A stretch of DNA of 23,437 nucleotides, taken from a virus. Under the pieces are notes generated by a model that was not told the origin of the DNA, did not search any database, and worked only from the letters and a program-made list of their open reading frames with translations. A program made the translations under genes and the position numbers. The stretch covers positions 1 through 23,437 of the IMG/VR virus record IMGVR_UViG_3300028557_000194; one strand, 5' to 3'. Of the stretch, positions 14,945 through 22,961 are shown one piece after another. Position 1 is the first letter of the stretch, and every line of letters begins with the position of its first letter.

Positions 14945-17900
14945 CTAAAAGGCGCGTGATTTCGCTTGTTTCAAGATGTCGAGCAGGCGTGTCTCATCTC
15001 TGGCATCGATCGTGGCCGACACACTGCGGTTTCCCGCTGCCAATTCAACACGCACGGTGCGCACTGGGGTGGTTTCTCCTGCAAATGCAGATCTCGGCAC
15101 AGCCAGTGGCGAGGCCAAAGACTGAACCAATCCCCCACTGGCAAAACCTTGGATCTGGCCCTGCACACCACGAGCCAGCGCCTGGGCAGGAATTGACAGG
15201 TTGTTGAGTGACTCAAAAAATCCAGCCCCGAATTTGGACACGGCCGACCGATTGACCACGTACTCACCCGGCGTCAACATCGCCGGAACCGTGTCGGACT
15301 TGGCCACACCCCCACCCCGGTAAAACTCCCCTTGGTGCTGCTCCATGTAGTCCAGCAGTTCACGCTCGATGTCTTTGCCGTACACCAGCGGCTGCGCCAT
15401 GGCGGTACGCCAGGTCTGTTTGATGGCGTCGATCTTCTGCTTCTCGTTGGCTGTGAGCTGGGCGCGATTGGGAATGGACTCCAGCGTTTGGCGATCCGTG
15501 GCGGCGAGCTTGCCGTAGCCTTGCATGGTGTCCCACTCCATGCCAATGGACAGGGCCGCCCCGTAGTGCTGGCGCATCCAAAAGGTGTACTCGCGCATGG
15601 CCTCCAGGCCCAGGTCGATCATCTTTTTTGCTTCAGCAGCATCGCGGTTGTATTTGATGGGTGCGGGCCCGGTCGGCGTGACCTTGCCGCCAGTGGCAAA
15701 ACGTGAGACTCCATTGGCCAGCTTGGACAGGACACCGCCACCGTACTTGCGCACCGCTGCCTTGCGCAAAACGAATGCACCTGCATCGAGCGTGCGCGGC
15801 ACTGTGTCCTGATCACCAGAACCCGGTACGGAGCCACCGGCCATACGGGCAAATGCAGCACCAACCGGCGAGGCAACTGATCCACGAGAACCGGAAGCGT
15901 CGGCATAGCCGCCGCGTGCAAAGTGCGGCACACCTGCGCCCACCAGTCCGCCCGTTGCATTGGCTTCGACTTTGCGCACATAAATGGTGTGCGTGCTCGA
16001 TGTGTTCATGCCATTGAGGCTGGAGATTTCTGAGCGCGCCGCATTGGCATTGGTGTTGACACTGTGCTGCGACTCGGTGCGAATGCGGCTCAATGCGTTG
16101 ATCATGCCCTCGACGTTGGTGATGGATGCCTGGGCCTTTTCTGTGGTGACCTGGAGTTCGATCAGCGAGTTTTGCTTGGCATAGGCGGTCAGTTTGTCCA
16201 GCGCCGCTTTGGCCTGGGTGACATCGGCATCCACTGGCAGCGTTTTGCCCTCTTTGAGCAAGGCTTCATATTCCTGGAGCTTTTTCTGGGCCTGTTCCAA
16301 GTCGGCTTTGATGAGGAGCAGCATTTCTTTCTCGGCCATTGCCTTGTCCAGATCAGCGATGGCTTTGTCAAACCGGCTGGTGTCCGCGTCCAGCGTAACT
16401 TTTAAGCCAACTTTGAGCTTGGCGGTGATCTGGTCGATTTGGGTTTCTGTGTCCGTGAGGGTTTGCTTGATCTGGTCACGCGCACTCAACGCCGACTTGG
16501 CTGCGTTTTGGTGGGCCAGTGCCTGTGCATCAAGCGTCTTGACCAGGATTTCTTCGGAGCTGCGGATATCACCGATGGCCGTGTTGATGCCCTGCTTGCC
16601 CTGGGTGATGGCTGCATCGGCCGTGGTCGTTTTTTGAGCGAGTTCTGCGCGCAGAGTGTCGGCTTGGCGCATCAGATCCGTGGCTTTGTCGTGCTCGCCC
16701 TGGCGTGAGGCCTGCCGGGCTTGCGACTCCAGCGCCACTACTTGCGAGTAAGCGCCTTCAGACGTCTTCTTGGCTTCTTCGGCCTTTTTGGCCTCGGCCG
16801 TCTGGGTGCTGCCCACTTGCACTGCTAAATCCATGGCCTTTTGCGCAAACTGCTTGGCTTGCTCAAATTCACCTGCGGCCAGCGCATCGCGCGCCTTGGT
16901 CTGCAACTCAACGACCTGGCGTTTACGGTCTTCCGTCGCTTCAAACTCCGTCATGCCTTGACGGCGCAGTTCACGGATTTTTTCTTCCGTGGTCATCGTC
17001 AGCATGCGCTTGGCTTCTTCGATGCGCTGAATTTCCGCCAGATGCCGATTGGCCTCAGCGTTTAATGCATCGATGTGGGCGCGGTATTCCGTGGCAGCAA
17101 TGACCATGGACTGGCGTTTGGTCGCCAGAATCTCGCTTTCGACCCGAGTCACGTTGGCGCTGCGCTCGGCCTCAGTTGCGCCTTGCTTGGCCGCTGCTGC
17201 GACCCTGGCAGTGGACTCGTCATCGATGAGTTTCAGGGTGTCGGTCGTGGCCTTTTGCCGCAGGGTGGTCTGCTGGGTCAGTGCATCGGTAAGCAGCAGG
17301 GTTGATTTGGCGATCTGGGTTGCCTGCGAAGCTGAAGACAGTTCGAGCGCAGTTTGCTCCTGCTGGTAGCGTGCTTTCACAGCATCAACCTGTTTTTGCA
17401 GGTTGGCTTCGACCATGGCAGTCAGGCCCTTGTACGCCTCAGCCATCTTGGCAGTGGCATCCGTGACCACGCCATTGGCCTTGGTGACCGCCTGTTCCAC
17501 CTCGCCCAACCGGGATTTCAGCTTTTCCACGGCGGAGTGCACCGCTTCAACGCCACGACCGACCGCTTCTTGCGTACCTTGGCGCACAGCTTCCAGCTTT
17601 TTGGCAATCTCCTCCGCTGTGGTGGCCACCGTGGTCATGGCTGTTTTGGCGGCCTCAGACCCCTTGGTGGCATCGGCATACATTTGGGCAAAGATCACAT
17701 TCATTTCAGCCAGACGAGCCTCGTGGCGCTTGGTAGCTGCATCGATGGTGTCACTGGTAAAGATCGCTGCAAAGGCTTCCCAACGGTACTGCAACTGCTC
17801 GATCCCCTTGACCAGAATTTCCACCATGAAGATGCCAGCCTTGCGCACGATCTCGAATTTTTCGGACAACCAGGTGCCGATTTCCCAGCCGACTGCGAAC

Positions 17901-19000
17901 GCACCCAGCACAGCGAAGGCTGTTTTGAGCAGGCCGACGCTGGCAATGGCCGCTGTGACCGACAAATTGGCGGTGGCCCAGGCCGCAGAGGTGGCGGTTG
18001 CCGCCGTAATGGCTGCGGCCCCTGCGGTCTGCCAAGCCGTGACCAACGCTGGCAGCAGCCGGTAAATGAGCACCGCCAACCCCAATTCGGCAATTTTTTT
18101 GAGCCACTGCATGACCGTATCCAGATTGGTGGCCAGCCAGGTCAGGCCATCGGCGAGCTTTTTGGTGATGCCGGTAGCAGCATCGACCTGCGCGACCCAT
18201 TGCCCGAAGGCGTTTTGCAGGCGCTGAAATGCCTGACTGACCGTTGCGGGCAATTGAGAGTATTCGGCAGCAAGCTTGTCCTTTTGGCTCATCAAGGCAT
18301 TGACCACCACGTCCGCAGTGAGCCTGCCTTCTTCAGCCAACTTGCGCAGGCGACCAATCGGCACGTTCAAGCCGTCGGCCAGCGCTTGGGCCAGACGCGG
18401 TGAGTTTTCCACAACGGAGTTGAATTCTTCACCGCGCAGCACACCGGAAGCCAAGGCTTGTCCGAACTGCAACAGCGACGACTGGGCTTCCGTGGCCGAC
18501 GCACCCGACAGACGCAAGGCCTGCGAGATGCTCTCGGTAATAGAAAGTGCGTCCTTCTGTTCACCACCCAGCATTCGCACCGCTTGCTGCAACTTGCCGT
18601 ACAGGGTCGAGACTTCCTGGATGGGCACCCCAATGCGCTGAGCGATATCAAACAGGGCTTTTTGCGCAGTGACAAATTCATTCTGTCCGGCTGTTGCCAG
18701 CTTCAGGCGCGCGCCCATCATGTTCCAGGCATCGGCCACCTGGACAATCTCCTGCACTTTGCCTGCCGCCCAGTTGATCGACAGAAATGCCAGCAACTGC
18801 GTCTTGGCAGTGGCCACCTGGTCGCCAAACGCCGACATGCCTGCTTTGACCTCGGCCATACCGCGCGCGGCCTTGTCGCCAGCGGTCTTGGCTGTCGATG
18901 CCAACTCGCCCAGGCTCTGCTGGGCGGAATTCAGGGCGCGTTTGAGCCCGTCATCGGCACCTTCAAGGGCTACTAAAACGGCGATACGGTTGTTGGCCAT
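14945..19000 (-). CDS. Tail tape measure protein
   Basis: 1351 residues. The N-terminal ~300 residues show the tape_meas_nterm pattern (WAAGKVQEIVQVADAWNMMG, LYGKLQQAVRMLGG, QSSLLQFGQALASGVLRGEE, VNALMSQKDKLAAEYSQLP). A hydrophobic stretch at about 303-395 may enter the host membrane during DNA delivery. A long Ala/Gln/Lys/Glu-rich coiled-coil region runs to about 1000. The C-terminal part has two copies of a G-D-x-D-T-V-P-x-x-L-x-x-G-x-x-V module (about 1055-1097 and 1226-1268). Tape measure proteins set tail length; scaled from lambda gpH (853 residues, ~150 nm tail), this one predicts a tail near 200 nm or longer. ATG 19000 has a weak Shine-Dalgarno sequence. The absence of sheath genes nearby supports a siphovirus morphology. 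Confidence 0.95.
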   Translation of the reverse strand: MANNRIAVLVALEGADDGLKRALNSAQQSLGELASTAKTAGDKAARGMAEVKAGMSAFGDQVATAKTQLLAFLSINWAAGKVQEIVQVADAWNMMGARLKLATAGQNEFVTAQKALFDIAQRIGVPIQEVSTLYGKLQQAVRMLGGEQKDALSITESISQALRLSGASATEAQSSLLQFGQALASGVLRGEEFNSVVENSPRLAQALADGLNVPIGRLRKLAEEGRLTADVVVNALMSQKDKLAAEYSQLPATVSQAFQRLQNAFGQWVAQVDAATGITKKLADGLTWLATNLDTVMQWLKKIAELGLAVLIYRLLPALVTAWQTAGAAAITAATATSAAWATANLSVTAAIASVGLLKTAFAVLGAFAVGWEIGTWLSEKFEIVRKAGIFMVEILVKGIEQLQYRWEAFAAIFTSDTIDAATKRHEARLAEMNVIFAQMYADATKGSEAAKTAMTTVATTAEEIAKKLEAVRQGTQEAVGRGVEAVHSAVEKLKSRLGEVEQAVTKANGVVTDATAKMAEAYKGLTAMVEANLQKQVDAVKARYQQEQTALELSSASQATQIAKSTLLLTDALTQQTTLRQKATTDTLKLIDDESTARVAAAAKQGATEAERSANVTRVESEILATKRQSMVIAATEYRAHIDALNAEANRHLAEIQRIEEAKRMLTMTTEEKIRELRRQGMTEFEATEDRKRQVVELQTKARDALAAGEFEQAKQFAQKAMDLAVQVGSTQTAEAKKAEEAKKTSEGAYSQVVALESQARQASRQGEHDKATDLMRQADTLRAELAQKTTTADAAITQGKQGINTAIGDIRSSEEILVKTLDAQALAHQNAAKSALSARDQIKQTLTDTETQIDQITAKLKVGLKVTLDADTSRFDKAIADLDKAMAEKEMLLLIKADLEQAQKKLQEYEALLKEGKTLPVDADVTQAKAALDKLTAYAKQNSLIELQVTTEKAQASITNVEGMINALSRIRTESQHSVNTNANAARSEISSLNGMNTSSTHTIYVRKVEANATGGLVGAGVPHFARGGYADASGSRGSVASPVGAAFARMAGGSVPGSGDQDTVPRTLDAGAFVLRKAAVRKYGGGVLSKLANGVSRFATGGKVTPTGPAPIKYNRDAAEAKKMIDLGLEAMREYTFWMRQHYGAALSIGMEWDTMQGYGKLAATDRQTLESIPNRAQLTANEKQKIDAIKQTWRTAMAQPLVYGKDIERELLDYMEQHQGEFYRGGGVAKSDTVPAMLTPGEYVVNRSAVSKFGAGFFESLNNLSIPAQALARGVQGQIQGFASGGLVQSLASPLAVPRSAFAGETTPVRTVRVELAAGNRSVSATIDARDETRLLDILKQAKSRAF

Positions 19001-19034
19001 GGGTCAATTTGAAATTTGAGGCGATATTTGAGAG

Positions 19035-19679
19035 TTATCCGACCGTGCGGATTTGTTGTTCGATGCTTGCTGCCAATCGTGGGATGCGCCGCACCACCAG
19101 TCGCTCGATATCGAGTCGCTTTTTGAGCATGACGCGGGGAACGAGCACCGCAATCGGAATATCAGCACCACGCTTCAAACGTTTGATGCCTTGCGCTTTG
19201 CGGTACCGACGTTTGAATCCAGCCAAGGGGCGGTCATGCTCTTTGATGTTCTCGGCCATCAGCACCACGTTGCCCTTGGCGTTTTTGATGAAGTAGGCGT
19301 TGCCGCCCCGCATCAGTTCAGCGATCTGTGCCTTGAAGCGCTTGCGGCCAACCCGGCCGTGCAAGGGAATCAGCATCTTGGCCGAAATGGTCCCGCCTTT
19401 TTCGTGCATGCCAACCCATGGAATGCGCGAGCCCACGTACAGCGCTGGCAAGCGACTGGGGTCTTTGTCGATCACGTAGGCGGAGAACCCCTTGAGGAAG
19501 GTCTTTTTGACCACCGTCAGTTGGCTGGCCACCTGATCGCGCACGTCTGTCTTGATTGCAATAGCCTCTTTCGCCATGGCTTTGGCCACCGCTTTTTTGA
19601 CCTTGTCGCGAAACTCCCCACCCCACCGGCGCAGTTGGGCTTGCGCCGCAGCGCTGTCGATTCGGATGGAGATTTTCAT
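19035..19679 (-). CDS. Minor tail protein Z-like / DUF6441-like tail completion protein
   Basis: 214 residues, strongly basic. It has an N-terminal strand MKISIRIDSAAAQAQL, then a helix with KKAVAKAMAKEAIAIKTDV, the pattern LYVGSRIPWVGMHEKGGTIS, LIPLHGRVG, AYFIKNAKGNVVLMAENIKE, and a C-terminal basic helix. The order helix, surface motif (H-E-K-G-G-x-I), then a beta pair fits minor tail protein Z/DUF6441-type proteins encoded just before the tape measure gene, which act in tail completion or tube assembly. The ATG overlaps, as ATGA, the stop of the downstream chaperone ORF. The family call is moderate. Confidence 0.72.
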   Translation of the reverse strand: MKISIRIDSAAAQAQLRRWGGEFRDKVKKAVAKAMAKEAIAIKTDVRDQVASQLTVVKKTFLKGFSAYVIDKDPSRLPALYVGSRIPWVGMHEKGGTISAKMLIPLHGRVGRKRFKAQIAELMRGGNAYFIKNAKGNVVLMAENIKEHDRPLAGFKRRYRKAQGIKRLKRGADIPIAVLVPRVMLKKRLDIERLVVRRIPRLAASIEQQIRTVG

Positions 19680-19873
19680 GACGAGGTTGATGCTGTGGTC
19701 AGACGTTCAAGCGTTTGATCGAGGTTTTTGGAGTCGCCCCTGCTACCAATGGCGATCAGGGTCAGGAGTTGGGCATCACGCGCGCTGTCCAAGCGAGCGC
19801 TGGCAGCAGCAAACCCTTTTAACTGCGCCAGCGTGTAGTCCAGGATGTCGGGCAGTCGGTGGCCGTGCTCCAT
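19676..19873 (-). CDS. Tail assembly chaperone, downstream (T-like) frame
   Basis: Read alone from ATG 19873 it encodes 65 residues (MEHGHRLPDILDYTLAQLKG...), but the same frame stays open back through 19966. The extra 31 codons give sensible protein ending QHWFDLTQRLMEHGHRLPDI, which matches the LxxxGHxLxDIxxYTLxQ pattern of tail chaperone extensions. It is therefore best understood as the C-terminal part of a frameshift fusion, like lambda gpGT. The ATG overlaps the upstream stop (TGATG), so independent coupled translation is also possible. Confidence 0.8.
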   Translation of the reverse strand: MEHGHRLPDILDYTLAQLKGFAAASARLDSARDAQLLTLIAIGSRGDSKNLDQTLERLTTASTSS

Positions 19874-20319
19874 CAGACGCTGGGTGAGGTCGAACCAGTG
19901 TTGGCTGCTTGAATTCCCTTGCCTAGACTGAACAGACCGTCGAGTTTGGGAATCACCGTTCGGGTAAAAAAATCAGCGTTGACCTCCATCACCTTGGCTG
20001 CCAGCAGCAACGCGTCGTCCGCTGCCAAGTCGTCCACCCACTCGCGCGGCTTTTTGACTGCGATGCCGATGGCGTTCAACAAATCGTCACCACGCTCGCC
20101 AAACAGCGCCAGCCAGTTGATTTGCGGCTGGCTCAACTGCGTCATAACTGGCGAGATCACCCGCAAAAATGCAGGCAGCTGGCCGACTTTGAGGGGTGAG
20201 ATCGCGATGATTTCACCTGCCACTTGCACCAGGGTGTCCTGGGGAATTAGTTTTTCCAAATCAGTTATGACGCGCCTTTCAGATTTGGACAATGCGGCCA
20301 AACTGGCCCAGCGTTGCAT
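19676..20319 (-). CDS. Tail assembly chaperone frameshift fusion (gpGT-type), -1 slip at U7
   Basis: Zero-frame reading reaches GAT TTT TTT (minus strand). The T7 run at 19972-19966 is set as T-TTT-TTT in that frame, the canonical X-XXY-YYZ layout. After a -1 slip the frame reads YPNGDSQTRR... and continues without a stop into the downstream chaperone domain, ending at TGA 19676. The fusion would be about 214 residues from ATG 20319, or 197 from the ATA at 20268. A possible stem (ATTCCC with GGGAAT) starts 12 bases after the slippery site. Tail chaperones made by frameshifting, at a fixed ratio to the short form, help assemble tail tube on the tape measure protein in lambda and many other phages. 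Confidence 0.75.
19873..20319 (-). CDS. Tail assembly chaperone, short (G-like) form
   Basis: Zero-frame product ending at TGA 19875-19873. The conserved-looking part begins DLEKLIPQDTLVQVAGEIIA, then SPLKVGQLPAFLRVISPVMT, a helical region DDLLNAIGIAVKKPREWVDD and ADDALLLAAKVMEVNADFF, the usual all-helical chaperone pattern. The start is uncertain. ATG 20319 has no Shine-Dalgarno sequence and overlaps the tail tube gene by 41 bases. In contrast GAAAGG lies 6 bases before an ATA codon at 20268 that would give (M)TDLEKLIP, the usual beginning of this family (131 residues). TTG 20259 is another option. It binds the tape measure protein and tail tube subunits before assembly and is absent from the virion. 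Confidence 0.82.
   Translation of the reverse strand: MQRWASLAALSKSERRVITDLEKLIPQDTLVQVAGEIIAISPLKVGQLPAFLRVISPVMTQLSQPQINWLALFGERGDDLLNAIGIAVKKPREWVDDLAADDALLLAAKVMEVNADFFTRTVIPKLDGLFSLGKGIQAANTGSTSPSV
19966..19972 (-). promoter_or_regulatory. Slippery heptamer for -1 ribosomal frameshifting
   Basis: A run of seven A on the plus strand gives UUUUUUU in the mRNA, phased D-F-F in the chaperone gene as U-UUU-UUU. Both frames are open around it, and the -1 frame leads into the T-like domain. Confidence 0.75.
20266..20280 (-). promoter_or_regulatory. Shine-Dalgarno GAAAGG followed by a candidate ATA start codon
   Basis: On the minus strand GAAAGG (20280-20275), a 6-base spacer, then ATA (20268-20266). 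The tail tube gene's TGA (20281-20279) overlaps the Shine-Dalgarno sequence, as in coupled genes. Starting here gives a 10-base intergenic gap instead of a 41-base overlap. Confidence 0.5.
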
Positions 20320-21052
20320 CGAACGGTTTGCTGGAATCAGCCAAGAGCGAGCCCTCCATTTCGAACTTGTTGTATTCGTTGGAGATGAACGAGATTTCCT
20401 TCAAGGGATCAAACGCCACCCGATATAACTCCACCAACACCTTTGCATTACCGTCGGCGGTGTTGATGCCCTCCAGCCGCAGGAAACGCTCTGGCAGTGC
20501 CTGCGTAAAGATGCCGATATCTGTCGTGACACCAAAGGCGTAGCTGGCTTTCAGGGGCGCGGCGTAGGGTACGGCAGGTGTGCCGCCATCATGGAGTCGC
20601 AGCAACTGGATCGCCCCAAAGTCAATGTCTGCCGTGTAGTCCACACCTTCGACCAACGTGGCCGGTGTGGCGCTGCTGTCCTCGATCACCAGGCTGGCCA
20701 CCTTGGGGTGTGCCAGGAAATAGCGCTCGCCGACCAGCGGTGACGCGCCCGCCAATGGCTCATTGGTCACAGTGCCGGGCGTGCCGACCACATAGTTGCC
20801 GTACAACGCCAGCGCAAGGTTTTCTTTGGTGAACTCTTCGATGGTCAGATTTACTGTGGCGGACTTTTGCTTGACCATGCGGTGATCGAGCGTGCGTTGA
20901 CCGGTTTGGCTCTCATAGTGCTCCAGCACGTCGGTTTTGAGAGAGAGTTTCAGCTCGGCCACATTGCCGGGTGAGCGAACTTCGATGGGGTTGCCTTCCA
21001 CGTCGCGTTTGCCGAGGTAAACACGGCCCTGGAATGATGCATAGGTACTCAT
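20279..21052 (-). CDS. Major tail tube protein
   Basis: 257 residues. N-terminal MSTYASFQGRVYLGKRDVEG and ELKLSLKTDVLEHYESQTGQ give the mixed beta start typical of long-tail tube subunits. Then come TVNLTIEEFTKENLALALYG (a hallmark stretch of tail tube proteins), an insertion with LVEGVDYTADIDFGAIQLL (about 135-155), and a C-terminal sheet ending EISFISNEYNKFEMEGSLLADS. It would polymerise as rings on the tape measure protein to build the tube. AAGGA precedes ATG 21052. Its position between terminator and chaperone fits lambda gene order (V before G). The EGVDYT loop resembles the repeated motif of the 1206-residue tail protein. Confidence 0.88.
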   Translation of the reverse strand: MSTYASFQGRVYLGKRDVEGNPIEVRSPGNVAELKLSLKTDVLEHYESQTGQRTLDHRMVKQKSATVNLTIEEFTKENLALALYGNYVVGTPGTVTNEPLAGASPLVGERYFLAHPKVASLVIEDSSATPATLVEGVDYTADIDFGAIQLLRLHDGGTPAVPYAAPLKASYAFGVTTDIGIFTQALPERFLRLEGINTADGNAKVLVELYRVAFDPLKEISFISNEYNKFEMEGSLLADSSKPFDATLGQFGRIVQI

Positions 21053-21105
21053 GGTTTGGGATCCTTAAAAGTTGGAATGTCTAAACAGAAAAAGGGAAAA
21101 GTGAT

Positions 21106-21552
21106 TCAGGCTTGAATGGAAATGTCAGCAATCAGGGTGCGGTAGGTGATCTGGTAACGAGCAGATGTACTGGCAGCAACGCCATCAGCGTCATCCACTT
21201 CCCACTCGGACTCGACTTCCCGAATGCCGAGCGCCAGGCCACCCAGGTTGATGTCAAGCATCAGCACGGCATGCGCCGCACAGAGCAAGGCATCGGCCAC
21301 GGTTTCTGGAATTACTGGAGGCACGGCACGCGCCAGTGCGGTGATGCGTACTGTCAACTCGCGGGTGACACGGTCGTTGGCGCGCTCTGCCAGTGACTCA
21401 CTCTCAGGAAACACCACCAAGGCTGGGCACTGATCGCGGGTAATGGCAACACTGGGCGTGCGCCACACTGAAGCTGCCTGATCTGTGGCCACCGGGTTCA
21501 ACCGCGCCACCAGCGTCTGCAAAATCCGTTCACGAATGGAGTTCGCTGCCAT
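21106..21552 (-). CDS. Tail terminator protein (gpU-like)
   Basis: 148 residues. N-terminal helix SIRERILQTLVARLNPV, strand CPALVVFPESESLAERAND, TRELTVRITALARAV, a helix PETVADALLCAAHAVLMLD, and C-terminal strands GIREVESEWEVDDAD, ARYQITYRTLIADI. This alpha-beta order, with the polar xxYxITYRT near the C-terminus, is typical of phage tail terminators. These cap the tube as a hexameric ring and connect it to the head. It lies directly upstream of the tail tube gene and 5 bases after the joining protein gene. Confidence 0.83.
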   Translation of the reverse strand: MAANSIRERILQTLVARLNPVATDQAASVWRTPSVAITRDQCPALVVFPESESLAERANDRVTRELTVRITALARAVPPVIPETVADALLCAAHAVLMLDINLGGLALGIREVESEWEVDDADGVAASTSARYQITYRTLIADISIQA

Positions 21553-21557
21553 AGGAT

Positions 21558-21863
21558 TTACACCCGCATCAGTTTGGCGCGCACCTCAGAGCCATCGCCC
21601 ATGGCCGTGACTTCTCGCACCTGATATGCGACACCCTCGATTTGCGCCACCTCGCGGGATTTGAGCCCCACAAAGCAAGATTTCGGGTAGGTCATCTCGT
21701 ACTCGGTGCTGACACCAAGCCCCGAGAGCACGTCCTGGTCAGGTGCAGAAAATCCGACTGAATGCGTTTGCACTGCACCGCCATCGCTGGGTTGCCAAGC
21801 GCAGGTTTTGAGAAACCCGACGTTGGCGGCGGCCAGGTAGATTTTTTCGACCAAGGTGGTCAT
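21558..21863 (-). CDS. Head-tail joining protein (FII/attachment-like)
   Basis: 101 residues, small and beta-rich: MTTLVEKIYLAAANVGFLKT, then DVLSGLGVSTEYEMTYPKSCFVGL, VAQIEGVAYQVREVTAMGDG and a final strand VRAKLMRV. Size, fold pattern and location between major capsid and tail terminator genes match head-tail joining proteins of the lambda FII/Phage_attach type. Those sit at the neck between connector and tail. The ATG lies 13 bases from the capsid stop, with no strong Shine-Dalgarno sequence. Position carries much of the call. Confidence 0.72.
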   Translation of the reverse strand: MTTLVEKIYLAAANVGFLKTCAWQPSDGGAVQTHSVGFSAPDQDVLSGLGVSTEYEMTYPKSCFVGLKSREVAQIEGVAYQVREVTAMGDGSEVRAKLMRV

Positions 21864-21876
21864 GGGAATGGCCCGA

Positions 21877-22899
21877 TCACGTCGCGGTCAGACGAACCAG
21901 CAGAGCCGGACGCTGGCACAGGGGCAGCGGGTTGCTCTGTGTGTGCAAGTCGGTGCCACGCTCAAAATGGCGCGGTGCCTGCTTGGCATAGATGGGTTGA
22001 CCCAGCGTGTTGACCGTCTCGTTGAAGTCAGCCGGTGCAAAGTAGGTGGCAAAGGTGTCAATCGTGCCCAGCGGGAACGCATGCGCTTCGCCAGCTTCGA
22101 TGTACGGTTTGGTCACCCAGCCACCGGAGCCATCGGGCACGCTGGCTTCACCGGCGTATTCCTCAAAGGTGACCCCTGCAAACGGGAAGCCTGAGCGCAT
22201 GTCGGAGCGCAGTGCCTGTCCATCGTTCCACAACTGGTAGGCCGCCTTCACGTTGGCATGGGTGACCAACTTGTTGAAGAACTCGGGGGATACCAGACAA
22301 TGCACGCTACTCATGCGCTCGCCCATCAGGCTCTTGCCCATGTAGCGCTTGAGCTCCAGGCATTTCTCCAAAATGCTGGTGCCTTCGACGTTGAGCTTGA
22401 AGTTAATGGTTTTGGCCGAAATCTTGAATTCATCGTAAAGATCGACCAGCACCCGGCCATCGGCGTCGAGCACGATGCCTTTCAAAGCGCCCATGCGCAG
22501 GTACTCCAGAGTGGCCGCATGCTTGGTGCGCATGTTGTCCAGGTGCTCGGCCAGTACCGCCGCAATGGAAGCAAATTCGTTCTCGGTGCCAAACGCGCGA
22601 AGGCCCAGCACTTCTTCAGGCAGCACCACGTCATCGTGCGGGATGTGCGGGATCACAAAGCTGCGCAGCGTGCGCTTGCCCCGAATACCGACCGTACCGG
22701 GTGAGCCCACAGGCAGGCTGGGCAGCAAATTGAGCACGCCAGCCTTTTCTTCGAGGACGATGGTGCGGGTGCGCACCGGTTTGGCGGCAAACAGCCCCAG
22801 CTGGTCGAGTCGGTCGTAACGGTTGGGCAGCAGGTTGATGGCGGCTGTCAGCGATGCCATGGAAAAGGCGGGATTGAGAAACGGATTGTTGATGGCCAT
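21877..22899 (-). CDS. Major capsid protein, lambda gpE type
   Basis: 340 residues, the normal length for the Phage_cap_E family (lambda gpE is 341). Conserved blocks visible: N-terminal SLTAAINLLPNRYDRLDQLG, then RTRTIVLEEKAGVLNLLPS, RTLRSFVIPHIPHDDVVLPE, EHLDNMRTKHAATLEYLRMG, ALKGIVLDADGRVLVDLYDE and the C-terminal region with GEAHAFPLGTIDTFATYFAP. It forms the icosahedral shell; no long N-terminal scaffold segment is present, as in lambda. A GAAGGAAAG stretch precedes ATG 22899. Decoration protein upstream and joining protein downstream give the expected D-E-FII order. Confidence 0.95.
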   Translation of the reverse strand: MAINNPFLNPAFSMASLTAAINLLPNRYDRLDQLGLFAAKPVRTRTIVLEEKAGVLNLLPSLPVGSPGTVGIRGKRTLRSFVIPHIPHDDVVLPEEVLGLRAFGTENEFASIAAVLAEHLDNMRTKHAATLEYLRMGALKGIVLDADGRVLVDLYDEFKISAKTINFKLNVEGTSILEKCLELKRYMGKSLMGERMSSVHCLVSPEFFNKLVTHANVKAAYQLWNDGQALRSDMRSGFPFAGVTFEEYAGEASVPDGSGGWVTKPYIEAGEAHAFPLGTIDTFATYFAPADFNETVNTLGQPIYAKQAPRHFERGTDLHTQSNPLPLCQRPALLVRLTAT

Positions 22900-22961
22900 G
22901 ATGGCTTTCCTTCAAAAAGTGGGATGGATGGGGCGAATTGGCTTGCAAATCGAAGGAGACA

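Noticed and set aside
17354-18403. Long plus-strand ORF (349 codons) opposite the tape measure gene
   Set aside because: It is antisense to a well-supported coding gene, has His/Gly/Arg/Leu-rich composition typical of the reverse complement of GC-rich coding DNA, and has no ribosome binding site or recognisable motif.
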